Assembly: GCA_913060655.1 (NCBI GenBank)
Contig: CAJXTG010000004.1
Span: 36,322 to 100,321, forward strand
Length of the DNA stretch: 64,000 bases
Origin: an uncultured Nitriliruptoraceae bacterium
Lineage (GTDB): Bacteria; Actinomycetota; Nitriliruptoria; Nitriliruptorales; Nitriliruptoraceae
Reading direction: 5' to 3'
The translations under genes were made by a program, and so were the position numbers. The notes beneath the pieces are model-generated. The model was not told the DNA's origin, searched no databases, and saw only the letters and a program-made list of their open reading frames with translations. Positions 17,101-24,525 of this stretch are shown piece after piece (the first letter of the stretch is position 1; the number at the start of each line of letters is the position of its first letter).

Positions 17101-17382
17101 GCCGTGGCAGTCCCAGCCGCCCTTGCGGCGCACGGAACGGCCCTTCATCGTCCGGTAGCGGGGGAACACGTCCTTGAACACGCGCGACTCGACGTGATGC
17201 ACGCCGGGACGGCCGTTCGCCGTCGGCGGCCCCTCGTAGAAGGTCCACACCGGGGCGTCGGCGCGCTGCGCGACGCTGCGGCGGAACACGTCGTCGCGTG
17301 CCCAGCGCTCCAGCACCGCCCGCTCGAGCGCCGGCAGGTCGGGGCGGGCGGGCACCTCCGGCCAGCGGGTCGCGTCGCCCAC
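14182..17382 (-). CDS. ileS: Isoleucyl-tRNA synthetase, type 2, with GXHH signature
   Basis: IleRS charges tRNA-Ile and edits misactivated valine. The 1066-residue protein resembles the type 2 (eukaryote-like) form, from GRSVRRKGGWDCHGLPVE and the long C-terminal region. The class I motif usually read as HXGH is here G60-V-H-H63 (in RPGVHHVESRVFKD); KMSKS is intact at 606-610. Swapped GXHH motifs are known in a subset of bacterial IleRS2 and go with very strong mupirocin resistance. I chose the GTG at 17382 because AGGAGG sits 5 bases upstream; a GTG five codons earlier would cover that site. It is the only ileS visible. Confidence 0.95.
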   Translation of the reverse strand: MGDATRWPEVPARPDLPALERAVLERWARDDVFRRSVAQRADAPVWTFYEGPPTANGRPGVHHVESRVFKDVFPRYRTMKGRSVRRKGGWDCHGLPVELEVEKELGLDSKADIEAYGIEAFNARCRESVQRYVGAFEELTERIGFWIDTDDAYRTMDAEYVESLWWALGELWDRDLLFEDFRVAPYCGRCGTALSDAEVALGYDEVTDPSVTVRLPLVAGPDPLPDPLTDAALVAWTTTPWTLPSNVAVAVGEDLPYAVVERATAEGTERLVLAAELVPDVLGEDVTTVATLRGADLVGLRYRPPFDHHPVEGDAHRVVAADFVTTTDGTGIVHLAPAFGADDMQVGRREGLPVVNPVGPDARFTSGPWANRFVKDADADITAALDAAGLLVASRPYTHTYPFCWRCKQPLIYWAKPSWYIRTTARRDDLLANNAGIGWSPEHIRDGRFGNWLENNVDWALSRDRYWGTPLPFWRCEACDHVTVVRSRAELSERTGEDHTDLDPHRPFVDRITFPCPECAGTAHRVTAVADAWFDSGGMPFAQWGYPHRGHDEFARHYPADYICEAIDQTRGWFYSLLAESTLLFGDSSFRNCVCLGHIVDEDGRKMSKSAGNVVDPWTVTEVHGADALRWLMFADGNPWVSRRVGTQQLDDVVRRFLLTIWNTHVFFTGYARIDGFDPAGAAPPVAARPVTDRWILAELADTIDVVDAGLDGYDVSSATRRLETFVDDLSNWYVRRSRRRFWRGTDEDPDDKAAAYHTLHTVLTTLAQLLAPFVPFLAERLWQDLVVSVDAAAPDSVHLTDFPVAAADWRDADVVAAMRSARRLVELGRQARTDSGRRVRQPLARALVGVPAREAAGLALVTGEIADELNLHAVELADADAGVVDRSLRPNFRALGPAFGPDAPRVAAALSALDSDAVGALLATSPPTVDVDGAPFPLTAEMFEVVELPRTGWSVARDGSYAVALDTTLTPELEVEGAARELVRAVNEQRKAVGLALTDRIRLEVALEPAELAARLVDAGHRPTIAREVLATDVDLEATLAADDPTAVTVPLGTAGSARLRVVRT

Positions 17383-17398
17383 GACGTCCTCCTGCACC

Positions 17399-17424
17399 GG
17401 GGTCCCGGCCGTCCGACGGACCCC
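17399..17424 (-). promoter_or_regulatory. Hairpin in the ileS leader
   Basis: On the minus strand GGGGTCC (17424-17418) pairs perfectly with GGACCCC (17405-17399) around a 12-base loop, ending 5 bases before the AGGAGG of ileS. A candidate -10 (TAGGCT, 17457-17452) lies just upstream, so the leader would be about 60 bases. It could influence ribosome access; no T-box elements are present. Confidence 0.3.
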
Positions 17425-17451
17425 GCTGCGGGGGGACGACCACGGTCGTCG

Positions 17452-17457
17452 AGCCTA
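17452..17457 (-). promoter_or_regulatory. Candidate -10 hexamer for ileS
   Basis: TAGGCT on the minus strand, 70 bases before the chosen ileS start, back to back with the candidate promoter of the DksA-type gene. No clear -35 box. Confidence 0.35.
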
Positions 17458-17489
17458 ACCGCCTCCTCCGGGCCGTCCGGTCCCACTGC

Positions 17490-17495
17490 TACCCT
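17490..17495 (+). promoter_or_regulatory. Candidate -10 hexamer giving a near-leaderless dksA-type mRNA
   Basis: TACCCT ends only 10 bases before the ATG at 17506, and no purine-rich ribosome site lies between. Transcription would start about 3 bases before the ATG, so the message may be leaderless, a common mode in actinobacteria. Confidence 0.35.
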
Positions 17496-17505
17496 CCGCC
17501 GCCCT

Positions 17506-17886
17506 ATGGCCCGTCAACGTCGCCCCCTCTCCGCCACACGGTTGCGCACCTTCCGTGAGGGCCTGCTCAGTGAGCGCGCACAGCTGCTGGGGCAGGTCGA
17601 GGGGCTCGACGCCGAGGCCGACGTGAAGAACTGGCGGGAGAGCGGGTTCGACGACGACCCCGCCGACGCCGGCTCCGCCAGCTTCGAGCGGGAGACGGCC
17701 CAGTCGCTGTCGCTGCACGCCCGCAACCTCCTCAGCCAGATCGACGACGCGCTGCGCCGTCTCGACGAGGACACGTTCGGCGAGTGCGTCACCTGCGGCC
17801 GTCGCATCGAGCTGGAGCGGCTCGAGGCGCTGCCCTACACGACCCAGTGCATGGAGTGCCGGCGTCGTGAGGAGACGGGCCGCTGA
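17506..17886 (+). CDS. DksA/TraR-type zinc finger RNA polymerase regulator
   Basis: The 126-residue protein has a coiled-coil N-terminal half (about 10-75, rich in Leu, Glu and Gln, SEREQ-type pattern) and a C-terminal C4 zinc finger: Cys94-x2-Cys97-x17-Cys115-x2-Cys118, in [19 protein letters not shown]. DksA-like proteins enter the secondary channel of RNA polymerase with the coiled-coil tip. In actinobacteria these short TraR/DksA relatives are often found next to lspA or ileS, and some may act otherwise. It is divergent from ileS and overlaps lspA by CTGA. Confidence 0.9.
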   Translation: MARQRRPLSATRLRTFREGLLSERAQLLGQVEGLDAEADVKNWRESGFDDDPADAGSASFERETAQSLSLHARNLLSQIDDALRRLDEDTFGECVTCGRRIELERLEALPYTTQCMECRRREETGR

Positions 17887-18422
17887 GCGCCCCTGCGGGG
17901 CCGCCGGGGCGGCGCGCCCGTCTCGGGCTGCTCGTCGCCGTCGCCGCGGTCGTCGTCGTCCTCGACCTGTTCACCAAGGAGCTCGTCCTCGACGTGCTCG
18001 AGCCGGGCCGGTTCGTCCCGCTGCTCGGACCCGACGTCGGCTGGCAGCTGGTGTTCAACCCGGGTGCGGCGTTCGGCCTGCCGCTGCCCCCGCTGGTGTT
18101 CCCGGTGGTGACCCTGCTGCTCATCGTCGTCGTCGTGCGCGCGCTCGCCGAGCCCGCGCCGATGTCCGCCGTCGCGGCGCAGGGGCTGGTCCTCGGTGGC
18201 GCGGTCGGCAACGTGGTCGACCGGCTGGTGCGGCCCGGTGACGGCTCGCCGATCGGCGGGTACGTCGTCGACTTCGTCGCGTGGGGCAGCTTCCCCCGCT
18301 TCAACGTCGCCGACGCCTCGATCACCGTCGGGGTCGCGCTGTTCGTGCTGGTGACCATCGTCAGCGAGCGGCGCGAGCACGCCGCGGGCCGCACCGCCGA
18401 CGACCCGTCGACGTCGGGATGA
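17883..18422 (+). CDS. lspA: Lipoprotein signal peptidase LspA, probable CTG start
   Basis: LspA cleaves signal peptides of diacylglyceryl-modified prolipoproteins in the membrane. The protein has four hydrophobic helices, NPGAAFGL, and the catalytic Asp pair Asp113 (GNVVDR) and Asp144 (FNVADAS). An early GTG at 17994 would remove the first helix and the conserved VLDLFTKE, so the true start is upstream. The frame is closed by TGA at 17868 and holds no ATG, GTG or TTG before that helix. CTG at 17883 fits: GAGGAG (17869-17874) is 8 bases upstream, and CTGA overlaps the previous stop, mirroring the ATGA/GTGA overlaps elsewhere. Product then has 179 residues, normal for LspA. Confidence 0.9.
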   Translation: MSAPAGPPGRRARLGLLVAVAAVVVVLDLFTKELVLDVLEPGRFVPLLGPDVGWQLVFNPGAAFGLPLPPLVFPVVTLLLIVVVVRALAEPAPMSAVAAQGLVLGGAVGNVVDRLVRPGDGSPIGGYVVDFVAWGSFPRFNVADASITVGVALFVLVTIVSERREHAAGRTADDPSTSG

Positions 18423-19396
18423 CCGGCACCGGCGACGGGCCCGTCCGGATCGTCGTCACCGCCGACGGCGCCGGCCGCCGCGTCGACGTGCTGCTGGCCG
18501 CCGAGCTCGACCTGTCCCGCAGCGCCGCCGCGCAGCACGTCGACGCCGGGCGGGTGCGCGTCGACGGGCGTCCGGTGCGGCGCAGCCGCCTCGTCGAGGT
18601 CGGCGAGACGGTCGAGGTCCTCCCCGCCGCCACCGCGGCGGCGGCCACCGCGCCGCCCGTCCCGCCCGTGCGCTACCGCGACGAGCATCTGCTCGTGCTC
18701 GCCAAACCGCCGGGGCTCGTCGTCCACCCCGGTGCCGGCCACCACGGGGACACGCTGGTCGACGCGCTCGTCGCGGCCGACGTGCCCCTCGCCGAGGCCG
18801 CCGACCCGGCCCGGCCGGGGGTCGTGCACCGGCTCGACCGCGACACGTCCGGCCTGCTCGTCGTCGCCTCCACCCCTGCGGCCCTCGAGGGACTCGTGGC
18901 GCTGCTCGCCCAGCGGCGCATCGTCCGCCGCTACCTCACCCTCGTCGCCGGGGTCCCCGCCGAGGCCAGGGGCGTGATCGACGCGCCGATCGGCCGCCAC
19001 CCCGACCGGCGCACCCGCTTCGCGGTCGTCGAGGGCGCCCGGGTCGCGCGCACCCGCTACCGCACGCTCGCCACCGGGGAGGTCACGACCGCCGACGGCG
19101 CCCGTCGGGCCGTCTCCACGCTCGTCTGCGGGCTGGAGACGGGGCGCACCCACCAGATCCGGGTCCATCTCGACGCCGTGGGCACGCCGGTGGCCGGCGA
19201 CCCGGTGTACGGCGCCGACGGGGCGCTCGCCGCCGCGCTGGGCATCGACCGGCCCGCGCTGCACGCGGCCCACCTCGCGTTCCCCCACCCCGTCACCGGC
19301 GCGCAGGTCGCGATCGATGAGCCGCTGCCCGACGACCTCGTCGCGGCGTGCGCCCGTGCGGGCCTCGCCGTGCCCGCGGTGGGCGCGGCGCCGTGA
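18419..19396 (+). CDS. rluD: RluD-family 23S rRNA pseudouridine synthase
   Basis: The 325-residue protein has an N-terminal S4 RNA-binding domain (about 12-75, [20 protein letters not shown]) and the RluA/RluD catalytic domain. The catalytic Asp is Asp140 in [15 protein letters not shown]; later motifs are [11 protein letters not shown] and GDPVYG. By family it makes pseudouridine in large-subunit rRNA; the lspA-rluD pairing is widely conserved in actinobacteria and Firmicutes. It starts within the lspA stop (ATGA). Exact target uridines cannot be told. Confidence 0.93.
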   Translation: MTGTGDGPVRIVVTADGAGRRVDVLLAAELDLSRSAAAQHVDAGRVRVDGRPVRRSRLVEVGETVEVLPAATAAAATAPPVPPVRYRDEHLLVLAKPPGLVVHPGAGHHGDTLVDALVAADVPLAEAADPARPGVVHRLDRDTSGLLVVASTPAALEGLVALLAQRRIVRRYLTLVAGVPAEARGVIDAPIGRHPDRRTRFAVVEGARVARTRYRTLATGEVTTADGARRAVSTLVCGLETGRTHQIRVHLDAVGTPVAGDPVYGADGALAAALGIDRPALHAAHLAFPHPVTGAQVAIDEPLPDDLVAACARAGLAVPAVGAAP

Positions 19397-19449
19397 GCGC
19401 CATGAGCGCCGAGCGACCTCGCCCCCCGGGTCCCGTCGGGTGCCGCTGC

Positions 19450-19455
19450 TAGGTT
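19450..19455 (+). promoter_or_regulatory. Candidate -10 hexamer for dnaE
   Basis: TAGGTT lies 40 bases before the dnaE ATG in the 93-base gap after rluD, with a GGAGGT ribosome site at 19473-19478. Confidence 0.3.
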
Positions 19456-19489
19456 CGCCGACCCACCCGGCCGGAGGTCGTCACGCAGC

Positions 19490-22400
19490 ATGTCCGACGG
19501 CACCACGAGCGGGGGAGGGGGGCGCGGCTTCGTCCACCTGCACGTCCACTCCGAGTACTCGATGCTCGACGGCGCGTCGCGGGTCGGTGACCTGCTCGAC
19601 GCGGTGGAGCGGGACGGCCAGCCGGGCGTCGCGATCACCGACCACGGGGTGCTGTTCGGCCTTGTCGAGTTCCACCGGGCCGCCACGAAGCGCGGGCTGA
19701 ACCCCATCCTCGGCTCCGAGCTCTACCAGGCGATCGGCTCCCGGCACGACCAGGAGAGCGGCGGCGCCGACGGCAAGCAGCGGGCCCACCACCTGACCGT
19801 CCTCGCGCAGGACGACGTCGGCTACCGCAACCTCGTCGCGCTCTCCAGCCGCGCCTACCTCGAGGGCTACTGGTACAAGCCGCGCATCGACCGCGAGCTG
19901 CTCGCCGAGCATCACGAGGGACTCATCGTCCTCTCCGGCTGCCTCGGCTCCGAGGTCAACCAGCACCTGCTGCGCGACGACGTGGATGCCGCCCGCCGGG
20001 TCATGGGCGAGCTGCGCGACCTGCTCGGCCCCGACCGGTACTTCGTCGAGCTGCAGGACCATGGCATCCCCGACCAGCGGCGCGTGTGGCCGCAGCTCGA
20101 GCGGCTCGCGGCGGAGCTCGGGCTGCGCACCGTCATCACCAACGACACGCACTACACGGCGGCCGACGACGTCGCCGCCCACGACGCGCTGCTGTGCATC
20201 CAGACCGGTTCGAAGCTCACCGACCCGGGGCGCTTCCGCTTCGAGTCGGACCAGTTCTTCGTCAAGACGGCGGCACAGATGCGCGCCGCCTTCCCCGACC
20301 ACGGGCACGCGCTCGACATGACCCTGGAGATCGCGGAGCGGTGCGACGCGCGCATCGAGTTCGACCTCGACCTGCTCCCGCGCTTCCCGGTGCCGGAGGG
20401 GCGCACCGAGGCCGAGCACCTGCGCGCGATGGTCCTCGAGGGCGCCCGCGAACGCTACGGCAGCCCGTTGCCGACGGCGGTGGAGGAGCGGGTCGAGTAC
20501 GAGCTGCGCGTCATCGAGCAGATGGGCTTCCCCGCCTACTTCCTGATCGTCGCCGACCTGTGCCGCCACGCGCGTTCGGTCGGCATCCGTGTGGGGCCGG
20601 GGCGCGGCTCCGCCGGCGGGTCGCTCGTCGCCTACTGCACCGACATCACCCGGGTCGACCCGATCCGCCACGGGCTCATCTTCGAACGTTTCCTCAACCC
20701 GGCCCGCCAGCAGATGCCCGACATCGACATCGACTTCGACGACCGTCGGCGCGGCGAGATGATCCGCTACGCCGCGGAGCGGTACGGCAACGACCACGTC
20801 GCCCAGATCGTCACCTTCGGCACCATCAAGGCGAAGTCCGGCATCCGTGACGCGGCACGCGTGCTCGACGAGCCGTTCAAGGTCGGTGACGACCTCGCGA
20901 AGATGATGCCCCCGGCCGTGCAGGGCATCGAGTCGACGCTGGAGGAGGCGTTCAGCAAGTCGGCGGAGCTGCGGGCCGCCCGCGAGCGGCCCGAGTACCG
21001 GGAGGTGCTGGAGGTCGCCGGCCGGCTCGAGGGGCTGAAGCGCCATCACGGCATCCATGCGGCCGCCGTCATCATCGGCGCCCGACCGCTGATGGAGGTC
21101 GTGCCCCTGATGCGCGCCGAGGGCGGGGAGGTCCTCACCCAGTACGAGATGGGTGCGGCGGAGGCCATCGGCCTGCTGAAGATGGACTTCCTCGGGCTGC
21201 GCAACCTCACCGTCCTCTCCGACGCCGAACGGCACGTGCGCGCGAACCGCGGCGTCGACCTCGACATGGACGACCCGACGCTGCTGGGCGACATGGACGA
21301 CGCGGCGACGTTCGCGATGCTCGCCACCGGCGACACGCTCGGCGTCTTCCAGCTCGACTCGGCGGGGATGCAGGCGCTGGTGCGCCGGCTGAAGCCGACC
21401 CGGTTCGAGGACATCTCGGCCCTGCTCGCGCTGTACCGGCCGGGACCGCTCGGCATGAACATGCACACGGCGTTCGCGGACCGCAAGAACGGGCTGGAGG
21501 ACGTCGTCCACGACCACCCGGACCTCGAGGCGGTCCTGGGGGAGACGCACGGGGTCATCGTCTACCAGGAACAGGTCATGCAGATCGCGACCGACCTGTG
21601 CGGCTTCACGATGGCCGAGGCGGACGCCCTGCGCAAGGCCGTCGGCAAGAAGCAGCGCGACCTGATGGAGGCGCAGCGCGACAAGTTCCTCTCCGGTGGC
21701 GTCGCGCAGGGGTACGAGCAGCGGTTCGTGAAGCGCCTGTGGGACCTCATCGAGAAGTTCGCCGAGTACGGCTTCAACAAGGCCCACACCGTCGCCTACG
21801 GCGTCGTCAGCTACCAGACCGCCTACCTCAAGGCGCACTACCCGGTGGAGTACATGGCGGCGCTGCTCACCAGCGTGCGCAACAACAAGGACAACAAGCC
21901 GCTCTACCTCAACGAGTGCCGGCGGCTCGGTATCCCCGTGCGGCTGCCCGACGTGAACGCGTCGGAGGCGGACTTCACCCCCCGTGGCGACGAGATCGTC
22001 TTCGGGCTCGCCGCGGTGCGCGGGGTCGGGGAGGGCGTCGTCGAGCGGATCGTGGCGGCACGGACCGAGCAGGGCGCGTTCACCGACTTCGCCGACTTCT
22101 GCGCGAAGGTCGACGCGAGCGTGCTCAACCGCACGGTCCTGGAGAACCTGATCCGTGCCGGCGCGTTCTCGTCCCTCGGGCATCCCCGTCGTGGGCTGCT
22201 CGCCGTGTACGAGGGGGTCGTCGCCGACGCGCTCGCCCGCAAGCGCGCCGAGGCCGCCGGGCAGTTCAGCCTGTTCGACGAACCGGCCGGCGGTGACGGG
22301 CCGGTCGACACGCCTGCGGTGGAGGTCCCCGACGACGAGTTCCCCGCACGCGAGCTGCTGCGGCTCGAACGTGAGCTGCTCGGCCTGTACGTGTCCGCCC

Positions 22401-23032
22401 ATCCGCTCGACGGCACCGAGGCGGTGCTCGCGACGCTGGTCGACACGCAGGTCGTCGAGCTGGGCGAGCGTGCTGACGGGGCGACGGTCGCGGTCGGTGG
22501 GGTGCTGACGTCGGTGACGAAGAAGTTCACGCGGAAGGGCGACACCTACCTGACGGCGGTGCTGGAGGACCTCACCGGCCAGGTCGAGGTCGTCTTCTGG
22601 CCGTCGACCTACCGCGTCGCCCACGAGGTGCTCGTCGAGGACGCCGTGCTCGTGCTGCGCGGCCGCGTCGAACGGCGCGACGACGCCGTGAAGCTCACCG
22701 CCGACGCCGTCACCCCGCCGGACCTGTCCGAGGCGCTCGGGCAGCCGCTCATCATCCGCTTCGCCGCCGGGCAGCTCACCCCCGACGCCATCGCCCGGCT
22801 GGAGGGGGTGCTCGCGGGCCACCCCGGGGCCGCACCCGTCGCCGTGGAGGTCGCGACCCCCGACGGCGCGTCGCAGCGGTTCCGACTGGGCGACCGCTTC
22901 CGCGTGGAGCGCCGGCCCGGCCTGTTCGGCGAGCTCAAGGCCACCTTCGGCCCCGACGCCGTCGCCGACGCGCCGGTGCGCACCCTCGCCGCCCCGCCGG
23001 AGGACGTCCCCGCCTGGCGGCGTGCCGGCTGA
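19490..23032 (+). CDS. dnaE: DNA polymerase III alpha subunit DnaE
   Basis: The 1180-residue replicative polymerase has the N-terminal PHP domain (HLHVHSEYSMLDG, ITDHG, NDTHYT), the C-family palm with catalytic PDIDIDFDD (Asp411 and Asp413 of the pair), GPGRGSAGGSLVAYC, the fingers (AVGKKQRDLM), helix-hairpin-helix, and an OB fold near the C terminus (VGGVLTSVTKKFTRKGDTY). Several PHP metal residues are kept, so the PHP domain may proofread, as shown for mycobacterial DnaE1. The ATG has GGAGGT 11 bases upstream. The match to DnaE1 rather than mutagenic DnaE2 rests on length and on the rluD-dnaE order shared with Mycobacterium. Confidence 0.96.
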   Translation: MSDGTTSGGGGRGFVHLHVHSEYSMLDGASRVGDLLDAVERDGQPGVAITDHGVLFGLVEFHRAATKRGLNPILGSELYQAIGSRHDQESGGADGKQRAHHLTVLAQDDVGYRNLVALSSRAYLEGYWYKPRIDRELLAEHHEGLIVLSGCLGSEVNQHLLRDDVDAARRVMGELRDLLGPDRYFVELQDHGIPDQRRVWPQLERLAAELGLRTVITNDTHYTAADDVAAHDALLCIQTGSKLTDPGRFRFESDQFFVKTAAQMRAAFPDHGHALDMTLEIAERCDARIEFDLDLLPRFPVPEGRTEAEHLRAMVLEGARERYGSPLPTAVEERVEYELRVIEQMGFPAYFLIVADLCRHARSVGIRVGPGRGSAGGSLVAYCTDITRVDPIRHGLIFERFLNPARQQMPDIDIDFDDRRRGEMIRYAAERYGNDHVAQIVTFGTIKAKSGIRDAARVLDEPFKVGDDLAKMMPPAVQGIESTLEEAFSKSAELRAARERPEYREVLEVAGRLEGLKRHHGIHAAAVIIGARPLMEVVPLMRAEGGEVLTQYEMGAAEAIGLLKMDFLGLRNLTVLSDAERHVRANRGVDLDMDDPTLLGDMDDAATFAMLATGDTLGVFQLDSAGMQALVRRLKPTRFEDISALLALYRPGPLGMNMHTAFADRKNGLEDVVHDHPDLEAVLGETHGVIVYQEQVMQIATDLCGFTMAEADALRKAVGKKQRDLMEAQRDKFLSGGVAQGYEQRFVKRLWDLIEKFAEYGFNKAHTVAYGVVSYQTAYLKAHYPVEYMAALLTSVRNNKDNKPLYLNECRRLGIPVRLPDVNASEADFTPRGDEIVFGLAAVRGVGEGVVERIVAARTEQGAFTDFADFCAKVDASVLNRTVLENLIRAGAFSSLGHPRRGLLAVYEGVVADALARKRAEAAGQFSLFDEPAGGDGPVDTPAVEVPDDEFPARELLRLERELLGLYVSAHPLDGTEAVLATLVDTQVVELGERADGATVAVGGVLTSVTKKFTRKGDTYLTAVLEDLTGQVEVVFWPSTYRVAHEVLVEDAVLVLRGRVERRDDAVKLTADAVTPPDLSEALGQPLIIRFAAGQLTPDAIARLEGVLAGHPGAAPVAVEVATPDGASQRFRLGDRFRVERRPGLFGELKATFGPDAVADAPVRTLAAPPEDVPAWRRAG

Positions 23033-23040
23033 ACGACCCG

Positions 23041-23067
23041 CCCGTGCGGTCCCGTGCGGTCCCGTGC
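23041..23067 (+). repeat. Short 10-base tandem repeat between dnaE and hisD
   Basis: CCCGTGCGGT occurs at 23041-23050 and 23051-23060, with a partial copy CCCGTGC at 23061-23067, in the 167-base dnaE-hisD gap. GTGCGG variants continue to about 23110. No gene or clear terminator is visible there; a TAGCCT hexamer at 23137-23142 may be the hisD -10. Confidence 0.6.
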
Positions 23068-23199
23068 AGGCTCGTGCGGCGCGGCGGGTGCGGCGGCGGG
23101 ACGGGTGCGGCGCCCCGGCGGCCCGCACGCCACCGGTAGCCTGCCCCCGGGTCGCCGTCCCCGGCCCTGTCCGTCGCAACCGCCCCGGTCGGAGCACGC

Positions 23200-24525
23200 A
23201 TGTCACGTCTGCGGGTCCTCGACCTCCGAGGCGACCGGAGCGACCCCCGCGACCGGATGCCGCGCCCACGCATCGACCTCGAGGCGGCCCGTGCGGGCGT
23301 GCTCGACAGCATCGCGGCCGTCGCCGCCGACGGTGACGACGCGCTCGTGCGGCTGACCGCCCGCTTCGACGGCGTGGACGTCGCCGACGGGCTCGTCGTC
23401 CCCGACGCGGTGCTCGACGCGGCGCTCGACGACCTGGACCCGGGGCTGCGCGGGGCGATCGAACGCGCGGCGGACCAGGTGCGTTGGTTCCACGAGCGGG
23501 CCCGTCCCGCCGACTGGGAGGACGTCCGTGACGGCGCCCGGATGGGGGTGTGGCACCGTCCCGTCACCCGCGCCGGCGTGTACGTGCCCGGCGGCAAGGC
23601 CGTGTACCCCTCGACGGTCATCATGACCGTCGTCCCCGCCCGCGTCGCCGGCGTCGAGGAGCTCGTGCTCTGCACCCCGCCGACCGGGGTCGGCCCTAAC
23701 GGGTCGCCCGACGGCTGGCCCGACCGGACCATCCTCGCCGCCGCACGCCTGCTCGGGGTCGACCGGGTCGTGCGTGTCGGTGGGGCGCAGGCGGTCGCGG
23801 CGATGGCCCACGGCACCGCCAGCGTGCCCCGCTGCGACGTCGTCGTCGGTCCGGGCAACCTGTACGTGTCGCTCGCGAAGCAGCTCCTCGCCGCGGAGGG
23901 TCGCATCGGGACCGACGGCTACGCCGGACCGACCGAGATCGGCATCGTCGCCGACGACACCGCCGACCCGGCCGTGCTCGCCGCCGACCTCGTCGCCCAG
24001 GCCGAGCACGACGAGCTCGCGACCGCGCTGCTCATCACCACCGACGCCGACGGTGTCGCGGCCGTCGAACGTGCGCTCGAGCAGGAGGTCGCCCGCGCCC
24101 ACCACCGGGAACGCGTCGAGGCGGCCCTCGCCGGCCAGGGGACCGTCGCCCTCGTCGACGACATCGACCACGCCGTCGCCGTCGCCGAGGCGTTCGCCGC
24201 CGAGCACCTCGAGGTGCACACGCGTGCGGCCCGGGAGGTCGCCGCCCGCATCCGCTACGCGGGGACGACGTTCATCGGTCGGGACACGCCCGTCAGCCTC
24301 GGCGACTACGCGGCCGGTCCGAACCACACCCTCCCGACGTCCGGCACGGCGCGCTTCCAGGGCGGGCTGACGACGGCGTCGTTCCTCGTCCCCGTCAACT
24401 TCGTCGAGTACGACCGGCCGGCGCTGGAGGACCTCGCCGACAGCGTCCGGATGCTGTCCGACGCCGAGCAGCTCCCGGCGCACTGGCGTGCCGTCGAGGT
24501 GCGGCTCGACGGGCCGTCCCGATGA
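23200..24525 (+). CDS. hisD: Histidinol dehydrogenase HisD
   Basis: HisD performs the last two oxidations of histidine synthesis, histidinol to histidine, with NAD and zinc. The 441-residue protein has the expected GVYVPGGKAVYPSTVIMTVVPA stretch read in two parts, VGPGNLYVSLAKQLL, GYAGPTEIGIVAD, AEHDELATA, catalytic-region AAEHLEVHT and GPNHTLPTSGTARF with its zinc-binding His. The start has a GGAG site 6 bases upstream. It heads the his operon and overlaps hisC by ATGA. Confidence 0.96.
   Translation: MSRLRVLDLRGDRSDPRDRMPRPRIDLEAARAGVLDSIAAVAADGDDALVRLTARFDGVDVADGLVVPDAVLDAALDDLDPGLRGAIERAADQVRWFHERARPADWEDVRDGARMGVWHRPVTRAGVYVPGGKAVYPSTVIMTVVPARVAGVEELVLCTPPTGVGPNGSPDGWPDRTILAAARLLGVDRVVRVGGAQAVAAMAHGTASVPRCDVVVGPGNLYVSLAKQLLAAEGRIGTDGYAGPTEIGIVADDTADPAVLAADLVAQAEHDELATALLITTDADGVAAVERALEQEVARAHHRERVEAALAGQGTVALVDDIDHAVAVAEAFAAEHLEVHTRAAREVAARIRYAGTTFIGRDTPVSLGDYAAGPNHTLPTSGTARFQGGLTTASFLVPVNFVEYDRPALEDLADSVRMLSDAEQLPAHWRAVEVRLDGPSR

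Noticed and set aside
17383..17505. T-box riboswitch for ileS
   Set aside because: The gap is too short behind the -10 box, and no specifier loop with an Ile codon or conserved T-box bulge is visible; one TGGT alone is not evidence.
19481..23269. 1262-codon open frame antisense to dnaE
   Set aside because: It mirrors a clear DnaE codon by codon and has low-complexity His/Arg/Val-rich sequence, a normal by-product of high G+C at third positions.
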